From: Flaviflexus sp.
GTDB taxonomy: Bacteria > Actinomycetota > Actinomycetes > Actinomycetales > Actinomycetaceae
Assembly: GCA_030537635.1 (NCBI GenBank)
Contig: JAUNVM010000007.1
Location: 1 to 64,000, forward strand
Length of the DNA stretch: 64,000 nt
Direction: 5' to 3'
This document shows, one piece after another, positions 57,244-64,000 of the stretch (position 1 is its first letter; each line of letters opens with the position of its first letter). The position numbers and the translations under genes are program-made. The notes under the pieces are model-generated. The model made no database searches, was not told the DNA's origin, and saw only the letters and a list, made by a program, of their open reading frames with translations.

Positions 57244-58560
57244 ATGTACCACTTCATTGGCATTGGCGGGGTTGGTATGGCGGCGGTGGCCGAGCTACTG
57301 GCCGCCCGCGGCCACGAGATCTCCGGCTCGGACCGCGCCGAATCGGCCAACCTGGACCACCTACGCGCCCTCGGCGTCACCTGCACGGTCGGCCACGATG
57401 CGGCCGCCGTCGACCCCTCCGCCACCGTTGTGCGTTCCTCCGCCATCTCCCCGGACAATCCCGAGCTCACGGTGGCCGCCGAGCGCGGACAGCGCATCAT
57501 TCACCGTTCCGAGGCTCTTGCGCTGGCCGCCGCAGACCGCCGCTTCATTGCCGTGGCCGGGGCGCACGGTAAGTCCACCGTCTCCGCCATGATCTCCCAC
57601 GTCCTGCTCGAATCCGGCCAGGACCCGTCCTGGGCCTTTGGGGCCACCATGAAGGGATCCTCGGGCGCCCGGCTCGGAGCCGGGGACGCCTTCGTGGCCG
57701 AGGCCGATGAATCCGATGGCTCCTTCCTCAACTATCGGCCCGAAATCGAGGTCGTCACCACCATCGAGCCCGATCATCTCGACCACTACGGATCCACCGA
57801 GGCCTTCGAGGAAGCGTTCACGCGCTTCGCCGACCTGCGCACCGGGCCCCTCATCGCCTGCTCCGATGATCCGGGTGCGCGCCGCCTGCTCGAGCGCGCC
57901 ACCGGGACGCGCTGGGCATACGGCACCGAGCCCTACGAGGGAGCCGAAACAAAGATCGACCTCATCATGCACACTCCGCGCACGGCCTCGATCCGGTGCG
58001 CCGGCGAGCGGGTCAATCTCACGCTGCTTCAGCCCGGCGAGCACAATCTGCGCAATGCTTGCGCGGCCTGGGCGGCCGCCCGGGCCCTCGGCATCGACCC
58101 CGAGGTTGCGGCCGATGCTCTGGCCACCTTCCCCGGCATCTCCCGTCGCATGGAAGTGGTGGGGGAGAAGAACGGGGTGCGCGTCATCGACGATTACGCC
58201 CACCACCCCTCCGAGGTGGCTGCCACCATCGACGCACTGCGCGCGGAGAATCGCCGACTGCTCGTCCTCTTCCAACCCCACCTGTATTCGCGCACCCGGA
58301 TCTTCGCTGAGCGCTTCGCCGCCGCCCTCGATACGGCCGACGAGGTCATTGTCACCGGCGTGTACGGGGCCCGAGAGGAACCCGAAGAGGGAGTCGATGG
58401 CGATCTCATTACCCGTGCCATGACCCGGGGCCGCTTCATTGCCGATCGATTCGAGGCGGCCGATGAGATTGCCCGCAGCGCCCGCGACGGGGACATCGTG
58501 TGCACGATGGGTGCGGGAAACGTTACCGAGCTCGGCCGCCGCATTCTGGAGGCATTATGA
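57244..58560 (+). CDS. murC: UDP-MurNAc-L-alanine ligase
   Basis: The 438-residue ligase has FIGIGGVGMAAVAELLAARGHEISGSD, the ATP site VAGAHGKSTVSAM, EADESDGSFLNY, IEPDHLDHYG and C-terminal IDDYAHHPSEVAATI. It adds the first L-Ala. It is slightly shorter than most MurC proteins. There is no gap after murG. The stop overlaps ftsQ (ATGA). Confidence 0.96.
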   Translation: MYHFIGIGGVGMAAVAELLAARGHEISGSDRAESANLDHLRALGVTCTVGHDAAAVDPSATVVRSSAISPDNPELTVAAERGQRIIHRSEALALAAADRRFIAVAGAHGKSTVSAMISHVLLESGQDPSWAFGATMKGSSGARLGAGDAFVAEADESDGSFLNYRPEIEVVTTIEPDHLDHYGSTEAFEEAFTRFADLRTGPLIACSDDPGARRLLERATGTRWAYGTEPYEGAETKIDLIMHTPRTASIRCAGERVNLTLLQPGEHNLRNACAAWAAARALGIDPEVAADALATFPGISRRMEVVGEKNGVRVIDDYAHHPSEVAATIDALRAENRRLLVLFQPHLYSRTRIFAERFAAALDTADEVIVTGVYGAREEPEEGVDGDLITRAMTRGRFIADRFEAADEIARSARDGDIVCTMGAGNVTELGRRILEAL

Positions 58561-59771
58561 GGCCGCCTAAGCAGCCCAAGCGGCCCGCCGCCATGCGCCA
58601 GCCGGCGCGCCAGCCACGCCCGGCTCCGGCGGAGGAATCGATCGAGCGCAGCCTGCGCCGGGCCACCCCGCCGCGCAGCGCGCAAACCGCGGCCGAACCT
58701 GAGGAAGTGGCAGATCCGCGCCAGGCCCGCCGCACCCGCCAGCCGGTCCGCCTCTCCCCGCGCGGAGCCGTGCCGGGCGGCGGCGACACCGCGCCCACCG
58801 CTCCCGTACCCGCCGAACCGGTCGAGGAGCCGCGAGCAACCCCAGATTCCCCGCGCTCCGCGTGGCTGAGCCGGCTCGGCTTTTTCAAGCCCGCCGCCGA
58901 CCGGCGCGCCCGCTCAGAAGCGACAACCGAGGGATCTCCGCGGCCTGACGGCAGGGCGTCGGCGACGTCGTCTGCCAAGCCGCCCGCCCCCGCACCGGAC
59001 CCGACGTCAGGCAGGTCCGTTGCCAAGGCGAAGAAACGGCCCGGGCGCAAGGCCTCCTCCCAGCCCCTTGATCTCGAGGCCGCGCGCCGGGATATGAAGG
59101 CCGCGCGCCGCTCGCGCCGGATTCGCAAGATCGGTCTGATCCTTGCCGTTCTCGCCGTTCTCGCCGCGATGACCTATATCCTCTTCTTCTCCCCGCTGTT
59201 GGCGGTGAAGAAGGACAAGATCAGCGTGGAGACGACCGATCCTGCCCGGGTGCTGCCCCTCGGCAGTATCGACGCCATCACCGGCCCCTACGTGGGCCGC
59301 CCGGTGCTGTCCATTGACACCGAGGCGGTGGAGGACCTCATCGAGGAGCTGCCCGAGGTGTCCTCCGCCCACGTTCACCGCTCCCTGCCCTCCGGTCTCA
59401 CGGTCGAGGTCACCGGACGCATCCCGGTCGCCTGCCTCACCGAGGCTGAGCAGTGCACCCCGATCGACACTGAAGGGGTGAAGTTGCCCGGAGCTCAAGG
59501 AGCCGAGGAGCTGCCGAACATCACCGGGGATCCCACCGGCATCTCCGATTTGCTTGATGTCATGGCGGTGCTGCCCGAGGGTGTGCGCTCCCGCGTGACC
59601 ACGGCCAACATCTCCGAGACCGGGCTCATCGAATTTGATCTTGGCGGCCCGGTCGTCAAGTGGGGAGCCTCCGTCGACAACGAGAAAAAGGCCCAGGTCC
59701 TCGAGGTGCTCCTCAGCCAGGAGGCCAATATCTACGACGTGAGCATCCCCACAGCGCCGGTCACGTCCTGA
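58557..59771 (+). CDS. ftsQ: Cell division protein FtsQ
   Basis: The 404-residue protein has a very long basic and Pro/Ala-rich cytoplasmic N-terminus (about 190 residues) and one membrane helix (GLILAVLAVLAAMTYILFF). A POTRA domain follows (AVKKDKISVETTDP; GRPVLSIDTEAVEDLIEELPEVSSAHVHRSLPSGLTVEV), then a short FtsQ domain. It scaffolds FtsL and the septal synthases. The cytoplasmic part is longer than in most bacteria and probably disordered. ATG 58557 overlaps murC. Confidence 0.93.
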   Translation: MRPPKQPKRPAAMRQPARQPRPAPAEESIERSLRRATPPRSAQTAAEPEEVADPRQARRTRQPVRLSPRGAVPGGGDTAPTAPVPAEPVEEPRATPDSPRSAWLSRLGFFKPAADRRARSEATTEGSPRPDGRASATSSAKPPAPAPDPTSGRSVAKAKKRPGRKASSQPLDLEAARRDMKAARRSRRIRKIGLILAVLAVLAAMTYILFFSPLLAVKKDKISVETTDPARVLPLGSIDAITGPYVGRPVLSIDTEAVEDLIEELPEVSSAHVHRSLPSGLTVEVTGRIPVACLTEAEQCTPIDTEGVKLPGAQGAEELPNITGDPTGISDLLDVMAVLPEGVRSRVTTANISETGLIEFDLGGPVVKWGASVDNEKKAQVLEVLLSQEANIYDVSIPTAPVTS

Positions 59772-59833
59772 ACTTGCCGACACGCGGGCGCGGTCGTTGA
59801 TCCCGGGCCCGCACCTCCGTACCTTATCCGCGA

Positions 59834-59857
59834 GGTTGAGGCCGAAAAACCTCAACC
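59834..59857 (+). other. Hairpin in the ftsQ-ftsZ gap
   Basis: GGTTGAGG (59834-59841) pairs with CCTCAACC (59850-59857) around an A-rich 8-nt loop, 32 nt before the ftsZ start. With no T run it is more likely an mRNA-processing or translation-control structure than a terminator. Confidence 0.45.
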
Positions 59858-59888
59858 ATTGCTTGAGGCCTCGAAGGGAAGACAGGGT

Positions 59889-61055
59889 ATGTCCACGATC
59901 AATAGCACAGCGAATATCAAGGTGATTGGTGTTGGTGGCGGCGGCGTCAATGCGGTCGACCGCATGATCCAGGACGGACTGGCCGGCGTCGAATTCATCG
60001 CCGTCAACACCGATAGCCAGTCCCTCGTCAAGTCCGAGGCCGATACGAAGCTGGATATTGGCCGCGACGTGTCCAACGGTCTAGGCGCGGGCGCCGATCC
60101 GACGATCGGCAAGAAGGCCGCCGAGGAAAACATCGAGCTGATCCGCCAGGCTCTCGAGGGCGCGGACATGGTGTTCGTGACCGCCGGCGAGGGCGGCGGC
60201 ACCGGAACTGGCGCTGCCCCGGTGGTGGCCCAGGTCGCCCGTGATCTCGGCGCGCTCACGGTCGGTGTTGTCACCCGCCCCTTTGACTTCGAGGGACGCC
60301 AGCGTGCCAACAATGCCATCACCGGCATCAAGGTCCTGCGCGAGGCGGTCGATACCCTCATTGTCATTCCCAATGACCGCCTGCTCGACATTGCCGAGAA
60401 GGAGCTGTCGGTCCTCGAGGCTTATCACATGGCCGATGCGGTCCTGCGCTCCGGCGTCAAGGGCATCTCCGATCTCATCACCATCCCCGGCCTCGTCAAC
60501 CTTGACTTCGCCGACGTCAAGGCCGTCATGAAGGATGCTGGGACGGCGATCATGGGCATCGGCTCCGCCTCCGGAGAGGACCGGGCCATGGCGGCCACCG
60601 AGAAGGCCATCTCCTCGCCGCTGCTCGAGGCCCGCATCGATGGCGCCCACGGCGTCCTGCTGTCCTTCCAGGCCGGCGCCGACTTCTCCATGAAGGAGCT
60701 CGCCGATGCCTCGAAGCTCGTCAAGGAATCGGTCGATCCGAATGCCAACATTATTGTCGGCCAAATCATCGAGGATTCGCTTGGCGACGAGGTTCGGGTC
60801 ACCGTCATTGCCGCCGGCTTTGACGAGAACCAGGATGAGATTGTCGCCAATCCGACCGCGCAGGCCCAGCAGGCCCCGCCGGCCGCTCCGCCCGCTGTGC
60901 CTTCCCCGCAGCCCGAGGAGGCTCCCGCCGCTGAATCCCCCGAGCCGGGCCACCTTGTCACCCCCTCCGCCCCGGCCGGTCAGCCTCGCCACGCCGAGAA
61001 GAGCGCCGAGGATCGCGGACTCGACATTCCGTCCTTCCTCTTCAACCAGGACTGA
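59889..61055 (+). CDS. ftsZ: Cell division GTPase FtsZ
   Basis: The 388-residue tubulin homologue has [26 protein letters not shown], the signature [25 protein letters not shown] and NDRLL. A Pro/Ala-rich linker (about 320-370) and the C-terminal peptide [11 protein letters not shown], which binds SepF and FtsW, close the protein. It forms the Z ring. ATG 59889 is the family start. The upstream TTG frame would run through the hairpin. The 117-bp gap after ftsQ may hold a promoter. Confidence 0.98.
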   Translation: MSTINSTANIKVIGVGGGGVNAVDRMIQDGLAGVEFIAVNTDSQSLVKSEADTKLDIGRDVSNGLGAGADPTIGKKAAEENIELIRQALEGADMVFVTAGEGGGTGTGAAPVVAQVARDLGALTVGVVTRPFDFEGRQRANNAITGIKVLREAVDTLIVIPNDRLLDIAEKELSVLEAYHMADAVLRSGVKGISDLITIPGLVNLDFADVKAVMKDAGTAIMGIGSASGEDRAMAATEKAISSPLLEARIDGAHGVLLSFQAGADFSMKELADASKLVKESVDPNANIIVGQIIEDSLGDEVRVTVIAAGFDENQDEIVANPTAQAQQAPPAAPPAVPSPQPEEAPAAESPEPGHLVTPSAPAGQPRHAEKSAEDRGLDIPSFLFNQD

Positions 61056-61059
61056 TCCC

Positions 61060-61815
61060 CTGATCGAGGTCGAGATTCCCGGGGCGCGCGCCGCCTTTAC
61101 AACGCGCGTGCCCGGGATATCTGCGCCCCCGTACGACGAAGCCAATCTTGGCCCGCACGTGGGCGATGATCCGCGCGCCGTCGCCGCCAACCGGGCCGCC
61201 CTCGAGCCGGTCTTCGGACGCATCTCCTGGCTCACCCAGGCACACGGCGATGAGATTGTGTTGGCCGATCCGAGCCGCGAGCCCGAGGCCGATGGCCTGA
61301 TCATCGCACCCGGTCAGGCCGGGGCCGTTATGGTGGCTGACTGTGCGCCGGTGCTCATGGCCGGCGGGGAGGGAGGCAACCGCCTCGGGGCCGCCGTGCA
61401 CGCCGGGCGCCCGGGGATGATGAGGGGAATCGCAGCGAAGGCCGCCCGCCTTCTTATCGCCGCCGGCATCGATCCCGCCACCATCACCTGCGTTATCGGA
61501 CCCACCGTGTGCGGACAGTGCTACGAGGTGCCGGAGGACATGGCGGCCGAGGCTGACCGCCGATATCCAGGCTGCCGCGTCCTCACCCGCTGGGGCACCC
61601 CCGGCATCGACATCCGCGCCGGAATTGTGGCCCAGCTGGCCCCGCTCGGCGTCACCATCACCCAGGTGGATGCGTGCACCATGGAGGATGACAGATTCTT
61701 TTCGCATCGCGGCTCGGGCGGGCGCACGGGTCGCTGTGCGGGAGTGCTTGCGATACCGCGACACTCCGAGAAGGTTCGCGCCCGAAGTAACGCGAGTGCC
61801 ATACCGTCGAGGTAG
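61060..61815 (+). CDS. pgeF: Purine nucleoside phosphorylase PgeF (laccase domain, YfiH type), unusual start
   Basis: The protein of about 251 residues has FTTRVPGISAPPYDEANLGPHV, VGDDPRAVAANR, QAHGDEI, VADCAPVLM, AVHAGRPGM, IGPTVCGQCYEVPEDM and the C-terminal FFSHR, matching the multicopper-oxidase-like family now linked to purine nucleosides. It follows ftsZ as in other actinobacteria. No ATG, GTG or TTG lies where the conserved N-terminus begins. CTG 61060, with AGGA 8-9 nt upstream, is the best guess. GTG 61108 would cut off conserved residues. Confidence 0.83.
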   Translation: MIEVEIPGARAAFTTRVPGISAPPYDEANLGPHVGDDPRAVAANRAALEPVFGRISWLTQAHGDEIVLADPSREPEADGLIIAPGQAGAVMVADCAPVLMAGGEGGNRLGAAVHAGRPGMMRGIAAKAARLLIAAGIDPATITCVIGPTVCGQCYEVPEDMAAEADRRYPGCRVLTRWGTPGIDIRAGIVAQLAPLGVTITQVDACTMEDDRFFSHRGSGGRTGRCAGVLAIPRHSEKVRARSNASAIPSR

Positions 61816-61833
61816 CAAAGGAAGGAGAGCGCC

Positions 61834-62265
61834 GTGGGAATGTTTGAGCGCTTTATGGAAAAAGCGACGCTGACCGATGACAGCGAATTGGATTACCTCG
61901 AGGACGAGGGGTATGACTACGACGACTATGACGAGGTCGCCGGGGAAGAGGAAGCCCCCGTCAGCTCCATTCGAGCCGTCAGCCCGAGCGAGGAAATCTC
62001 GCGGATCGCCACCTGCTGGCCGCGCACCTTCGAAGATGTCACCGTTTTCGCCGATCAGTTCCGCAAGTCCATCCCGGTCATTCTCAACCTGTCCGAGACC
62101 GACCAGGAGGCCGGCCAGCAGCGCATCGCCGACTTCGCGCTCGGCCTCGCCTACGGTCTGGGCGGCCAGCTGGAGCAGATCTCGGAGGATGTGCTGCTCC
62201 TGACTCCGCGCACCATGCGCCTGGAGGAGCACCGCTCGGATAACACGCGTCGCTTCGGGCACTGA
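61834..62265 (+). CDS. sepF: Cell division protein SepF
   Basis: The 143-residue protein has an N-terminal membrane-targeting helix (MGMFERFMEKATL), an acidic Tyr/Asp-rich linker (about 18-42) and the SepF domain (about 55-135; TFEDVTVFADQFRKSIPVILNLSETD, GGQLEQISEDVLLLTP). It anchors FtsZ to the membrane in bacteria without FtsA. GTG 61834 has GGAAGGAG upstream. Confidence 0.96.
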   Translation: MGMFERFMEKATLTDDSELDYLEDEGYDYDDYDEVAGEEEAPVSSIRAVSPSEEISRIATCWPRTFEDVTVFADQFRKSIPVILNLSETDQEAGQQRIADFALGLAYGLGGQLEQISEDVLLLTPRTMRLEEHRSDNTRRFGH

Positions 62266-62266
62266 C

Positions 62267-62554
62267 GTGGGAACAGTCGCGATCGTTCTCTACCTCGCGG
62301 CGCGAATCTACATTTTCGTGCTCATTGGCCGAGTGGTCTTTGACATGGTCATGGTTTTCGCGCGCGATTGGCGACCCACGGGCATCCTGCTTGTCATCGC
62401 CAACGTCATCTATTCCCTCACCGACCCGCCGCTGCGTTTCCTCGGCAAATACATACCGCCGTTGCGGCTCGGGGGGATCGCCCTCGACATGGGATTCCTC
62501 GTCCTGTTCTTCGGCGTCTCCTTCCTCTCCTCCCTCCTTCCGCGCTTCTTCTAG
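62267..62554 (+). CDS. YggT family membrane protein
   Basis: The 95-residue protein has two hydrophobic helices and the YggT core SLTDPPLRFLGKYIPPLRLGGIALD. It lies between sepF and wag31 in Gram-positive bacteria and may assist division or envelope maintenance, but its role is not settled. The GTG start is 1 nt after the sepF stop. Confidence 0.92.
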   Translation: MGTVAIVLYLAARIYIFVLIGRVVFDMVMVFARDWRPTGILLVIANVIYSLTDPPLRFLGKYIPPLRLGGIALDMGFLVLFFGVSFLSSLLPRFF

Positions 62555-62956
62555 CCCTCTGTCCCCCGCCACCGCGGGGGACACGTGTCTGTGCGCGGGG
62601 CTTCTCTCGCCCCGCGTCATACCGTGCCGCCCAGCGCCCCGCTGAGGGCGGCGCCAAGCACCGGCTCGCAGCTGATCTCCCATATCCGTGCCCACGTACG
62701 AGGATGCTCAGCCGGCCAGAGCGGGTAACAAGGGCGCCCGGTAGCTGTGGGGAGCGTGTGTGGTTCCCAGAGTGTCGGCGCGCGAAGCGTTCCGGTTCGA
62801 GGTGGACAAGTACCACCAGTTTCCCGTGCAAGTATGGTCAAAGCGGTTGAGTATGGGCAATGAGGGTGAAGGATAGAGCGCAAGCCCGCATGACTCGTGT
62901 AGTCTAAAGACGTTCACGTCCACGCAGACACCCTACGACCTACAGAGGTGAAGACT
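62555..62956 (+). other. Intergenic region between the YggT gene and wag31
   Basis: This 402-bp gap has no credible gene. It begins with two G+C-rich hairpins, 62560-62583 (10-bp stem, loop CACC) and 62594-62616 (8-bp stem). They likely end the upstream transcript although no T run follows. Near the end TAGTCT at 62900-62905, preceded by TG, is a candidate extended -10 for wag31. Confidence 0.5.
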
Positions 62957-63553
62957 ATGGCGCTGCTCACGGAAGATGATGTCGCGAACAAGACGTTCAC
63001 GGCAACAAACTACCGCCAGGAGGGTTACAACCAGGACGAGGTTGATGACTTCCTCGACGAGGTTGCCGAGACTATCGAGAAGCTCACCCAGGAGCGAGAC
63101 CAGCTCCGCCGCGAGCTCGATGAGGCGAAGGCCCGCATTGGCGAGCTCGAGGCCGGTGCCCCGGCCGAGCAGCACGCCAGCCCCGGCATCCCCTCCGAGC
63201 CCGAGCCGCAGCAGGCCGCCGCCGCTGCCCCGGCTAGCGATGAGGCGCAGAATGCCGCCGGCGTTATCGCCCTGGCCCAGAAGCTCCACGACGAGTACGT
63301 GGCGAACGGCAAGGAAGAGGGCGACCGCATTGTCGCGGAGGCGAATGCCGAGTCCGAGCGGATCATCAAGGAGGCCGAGGAGCAGCACAACCGCACCCTG
63401 GCCCAGCTCGAGCAGGAGCGTTCGCTCCTCGAGCGCAAGATCTCCGAGCTGCGCGACTTCGAGCGCGACTACCGCGCCCGTCTCAAGTCCTACCTCGAGA
63501 CCCTGCTGTCGAATGTGGAGTCCGGCCAGGCCGGAAACCAGCGCGGCGTCTAA
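62957..63553 (+). CDS. wag31: DivIVA-like polar growth protein Wag31
   Basis: The 198-residue protein has the DivIVA membrane-binding N-terminus (LTEDDVANKTFTATNYRQEGYNQDEVDDFLDEV), a first coiled coil (about 30-70), a Pro/Ala/Gln linker (about 72-100) and a long second coiled coil (about 105-190). It marks curved membrane at poles and septa and organises wall synthesis. ATG 62957 is preferred over GTG 62948. It appears to be transcribed on its own, between hairpins. Confidence 0.95.
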   Translation: MALLTEDDVANKTFTATNYRQEGYNQDEVDDFLDEVAETIEKLTQERDQLRRELDEAKARIGELEAGAPAEQHASPGIPSEPEPQQAAAAAPASDEAQNAAGVIALAQKLHDEYVANGKEEGDRIVAEANAESERIIKEAEEQHNRTLAQLEQERSLLERKISELRDFERDYRARLKSYLETLLSNVESGQAGNQRGV

Positions 63554-63564
63554 CACCAATGCTC

Positions 63565-63588
63565 ATGGCGGCCCGCAAGGGCCGCCAT
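63565..63588 (+). terminator. Hairpin after wag31
   Basis: A perfect 10-bp stem (63565-63574 with 63579-63588, GCAA loop) starts 12 nt after the wag31 stop and is followed by TT only. Confidence 0.65.
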
Positions 63589-63600
63589 TTGCCTGGCCTC

Positions 63601-64000
63601 ATGAAGTCTCGCACCGCCTATCTCCTCGCCCTCATCACCCTCCTGGTCGACCAGGCCACGAAGCTGTGGGCGCTCGCCGCCCTGCCCGGGCGCACCGTTC
63701 CGTTGCTGGGTAATGTCCTGTCCTTGCAGCTCGTGCGCAATCCGGGGGCGGCGTTTTCGCTTGGATCAGGCTCGACGCTCATCCTCACGATTATTTCCGT
63801 CGTCGTTACGCTCGGCGTCATCTGGGCGCTGCGGCGCTGTGAGTCTCGGCCGTGGGCCCTCGCCCTCGGAGTGATCCTCGGCGGCGCCATTGGCAACCTC
63901 ATCGACCGCCTGGTGCGTGAGCCCGGATTCGGTCGCGGTCACGTCATTGACTTCATCAACTACGGCGGCTGGTTCATCGGCAACATTGCCGATATCGCCC
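63601..64000 (+). CDS. lspA: Lipoprotein signal peptidase (partial, 3' end outside the window)
   Basis: The frame from ATG 63601 encodes MKSRTAYLLALITLLVDQAT and continues with LVRNPGAAFSLG, GVILGGAIGNLIDRL and HVIDFINYGGWF, containing the catalytic Asp residues of signal peptidase II (NLIDR and the later NxAD, with NIADIA at the window edge). It cleaves prolipoproteins after lipidation. The frame stays open upstream to ATG 63565, but that codon lies in the wag31 terminator hairpin, so 63601 is preferred. No clear ribosome binding site is seen. Confidence 0.93.
   Translation, partial: MKSRTAYLLALITLLVDQATKLWALAALPGRTVPLLGNVLSLQLVRNPGAAFSLGSGSTLILTIISVVVTLGVIWALRRCESRPWALALGVILGGAIGNLIDRLVREPGFGRGHVIDFINYGGWFIGNIADIA

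Overview
The window is a contiguous piece of a moderately high-G+C actinobacterial chromosome. The gene order rpsO-pnp-(M16 protease)-dapB, dapA-rnj-ftsK, pgsA-cinA-clgR-DUF3046-recA-recX-miaB-miaA-dapF-hflX, lexA-nrdR and dinB-DUF3040-mraZ-rsmH-ftsL-ftsI-mur-ftsZ-sepF-wag31-lspA is the conserved actinobacterial core arrangement. ClgR, SepF, Wag31 and TCGAAC(N4)GTTC-type SOS boxes agree with this. The MurE specificity motif is not the meso-DAP type and the DapF-position protein has lost its catalytic cysteines. This points to a lineage with L-Lys or L-Orn peptidoglycan, such as Actinomycetaceae or relatives. The genus is not identified and this placement is inference.

Layout. 1-190: 5' part of a formate/nitrite-type channel gene (minus). 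767-6407: rpsO, pnp, M16 protease, dapB and a small kinase-like protein (plus). 6564-8115: CDF metal transporter and GNAT acetyltransferase (minus). 8296-14462: dapA, RNase J, ftsK and cutC (plus). 14888-21578: accessory block with a RarD-like transporter, a DedA protein, a CtaA-like protein, an SDR and a ROK regulator facing away from each other across an A+T-rich gap, and a CapA-like lipoprotein. 21645-28693: pgsA, cinA C-terminal domain, clgR, DUF3046, recA, recX, miaB, miaA and a DapF-like pseudoenzyme. 28790-34611: an RsmC-like methyltransferase (minus), hflX, dinG, lexA (minus), a small SOS-controlled membrane protein in the DivS position, and nrdR. 34867-40731: minus-strand cluster helD, DUF3151, serA and a FadD-like ligase with an 11-residue-repeat tail. 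40809-44948: PAC2 protein, MFS transporter, spermidine-synthase-like protein (minus) and dinB. 44951-64000: DUF3040, then the division and cell-wall (dcw) cluster mraZ through wag31, ending inside lspA.

How the genes work together. The dcw genes from rsmH to ftsQ are fused by start/stop overlaps and form one translationally coupled unit for lipid II synthesis and septation. It is preceded by a 10-bp-phased array of MraZ-type TGGG boxes. The SOS response is represented by recA (with a LexA box), lexA and the divergent small membrane protein. The last two share one operator that covers both -35 elements. dapA and dapB supply the lysine/DAP branch, while the dapF position holds a protein without the catalytic cysteines.

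A recurring signal is a TAnnnT hexamer exactly 6 nt before the start codon, usually without a Shine-Dalgarno sequence. At least nine genes show it, which suggests widespread leaderless transcription. No tRNA, rRNA, CRISPR array, insertion sequence or prophage was seen.
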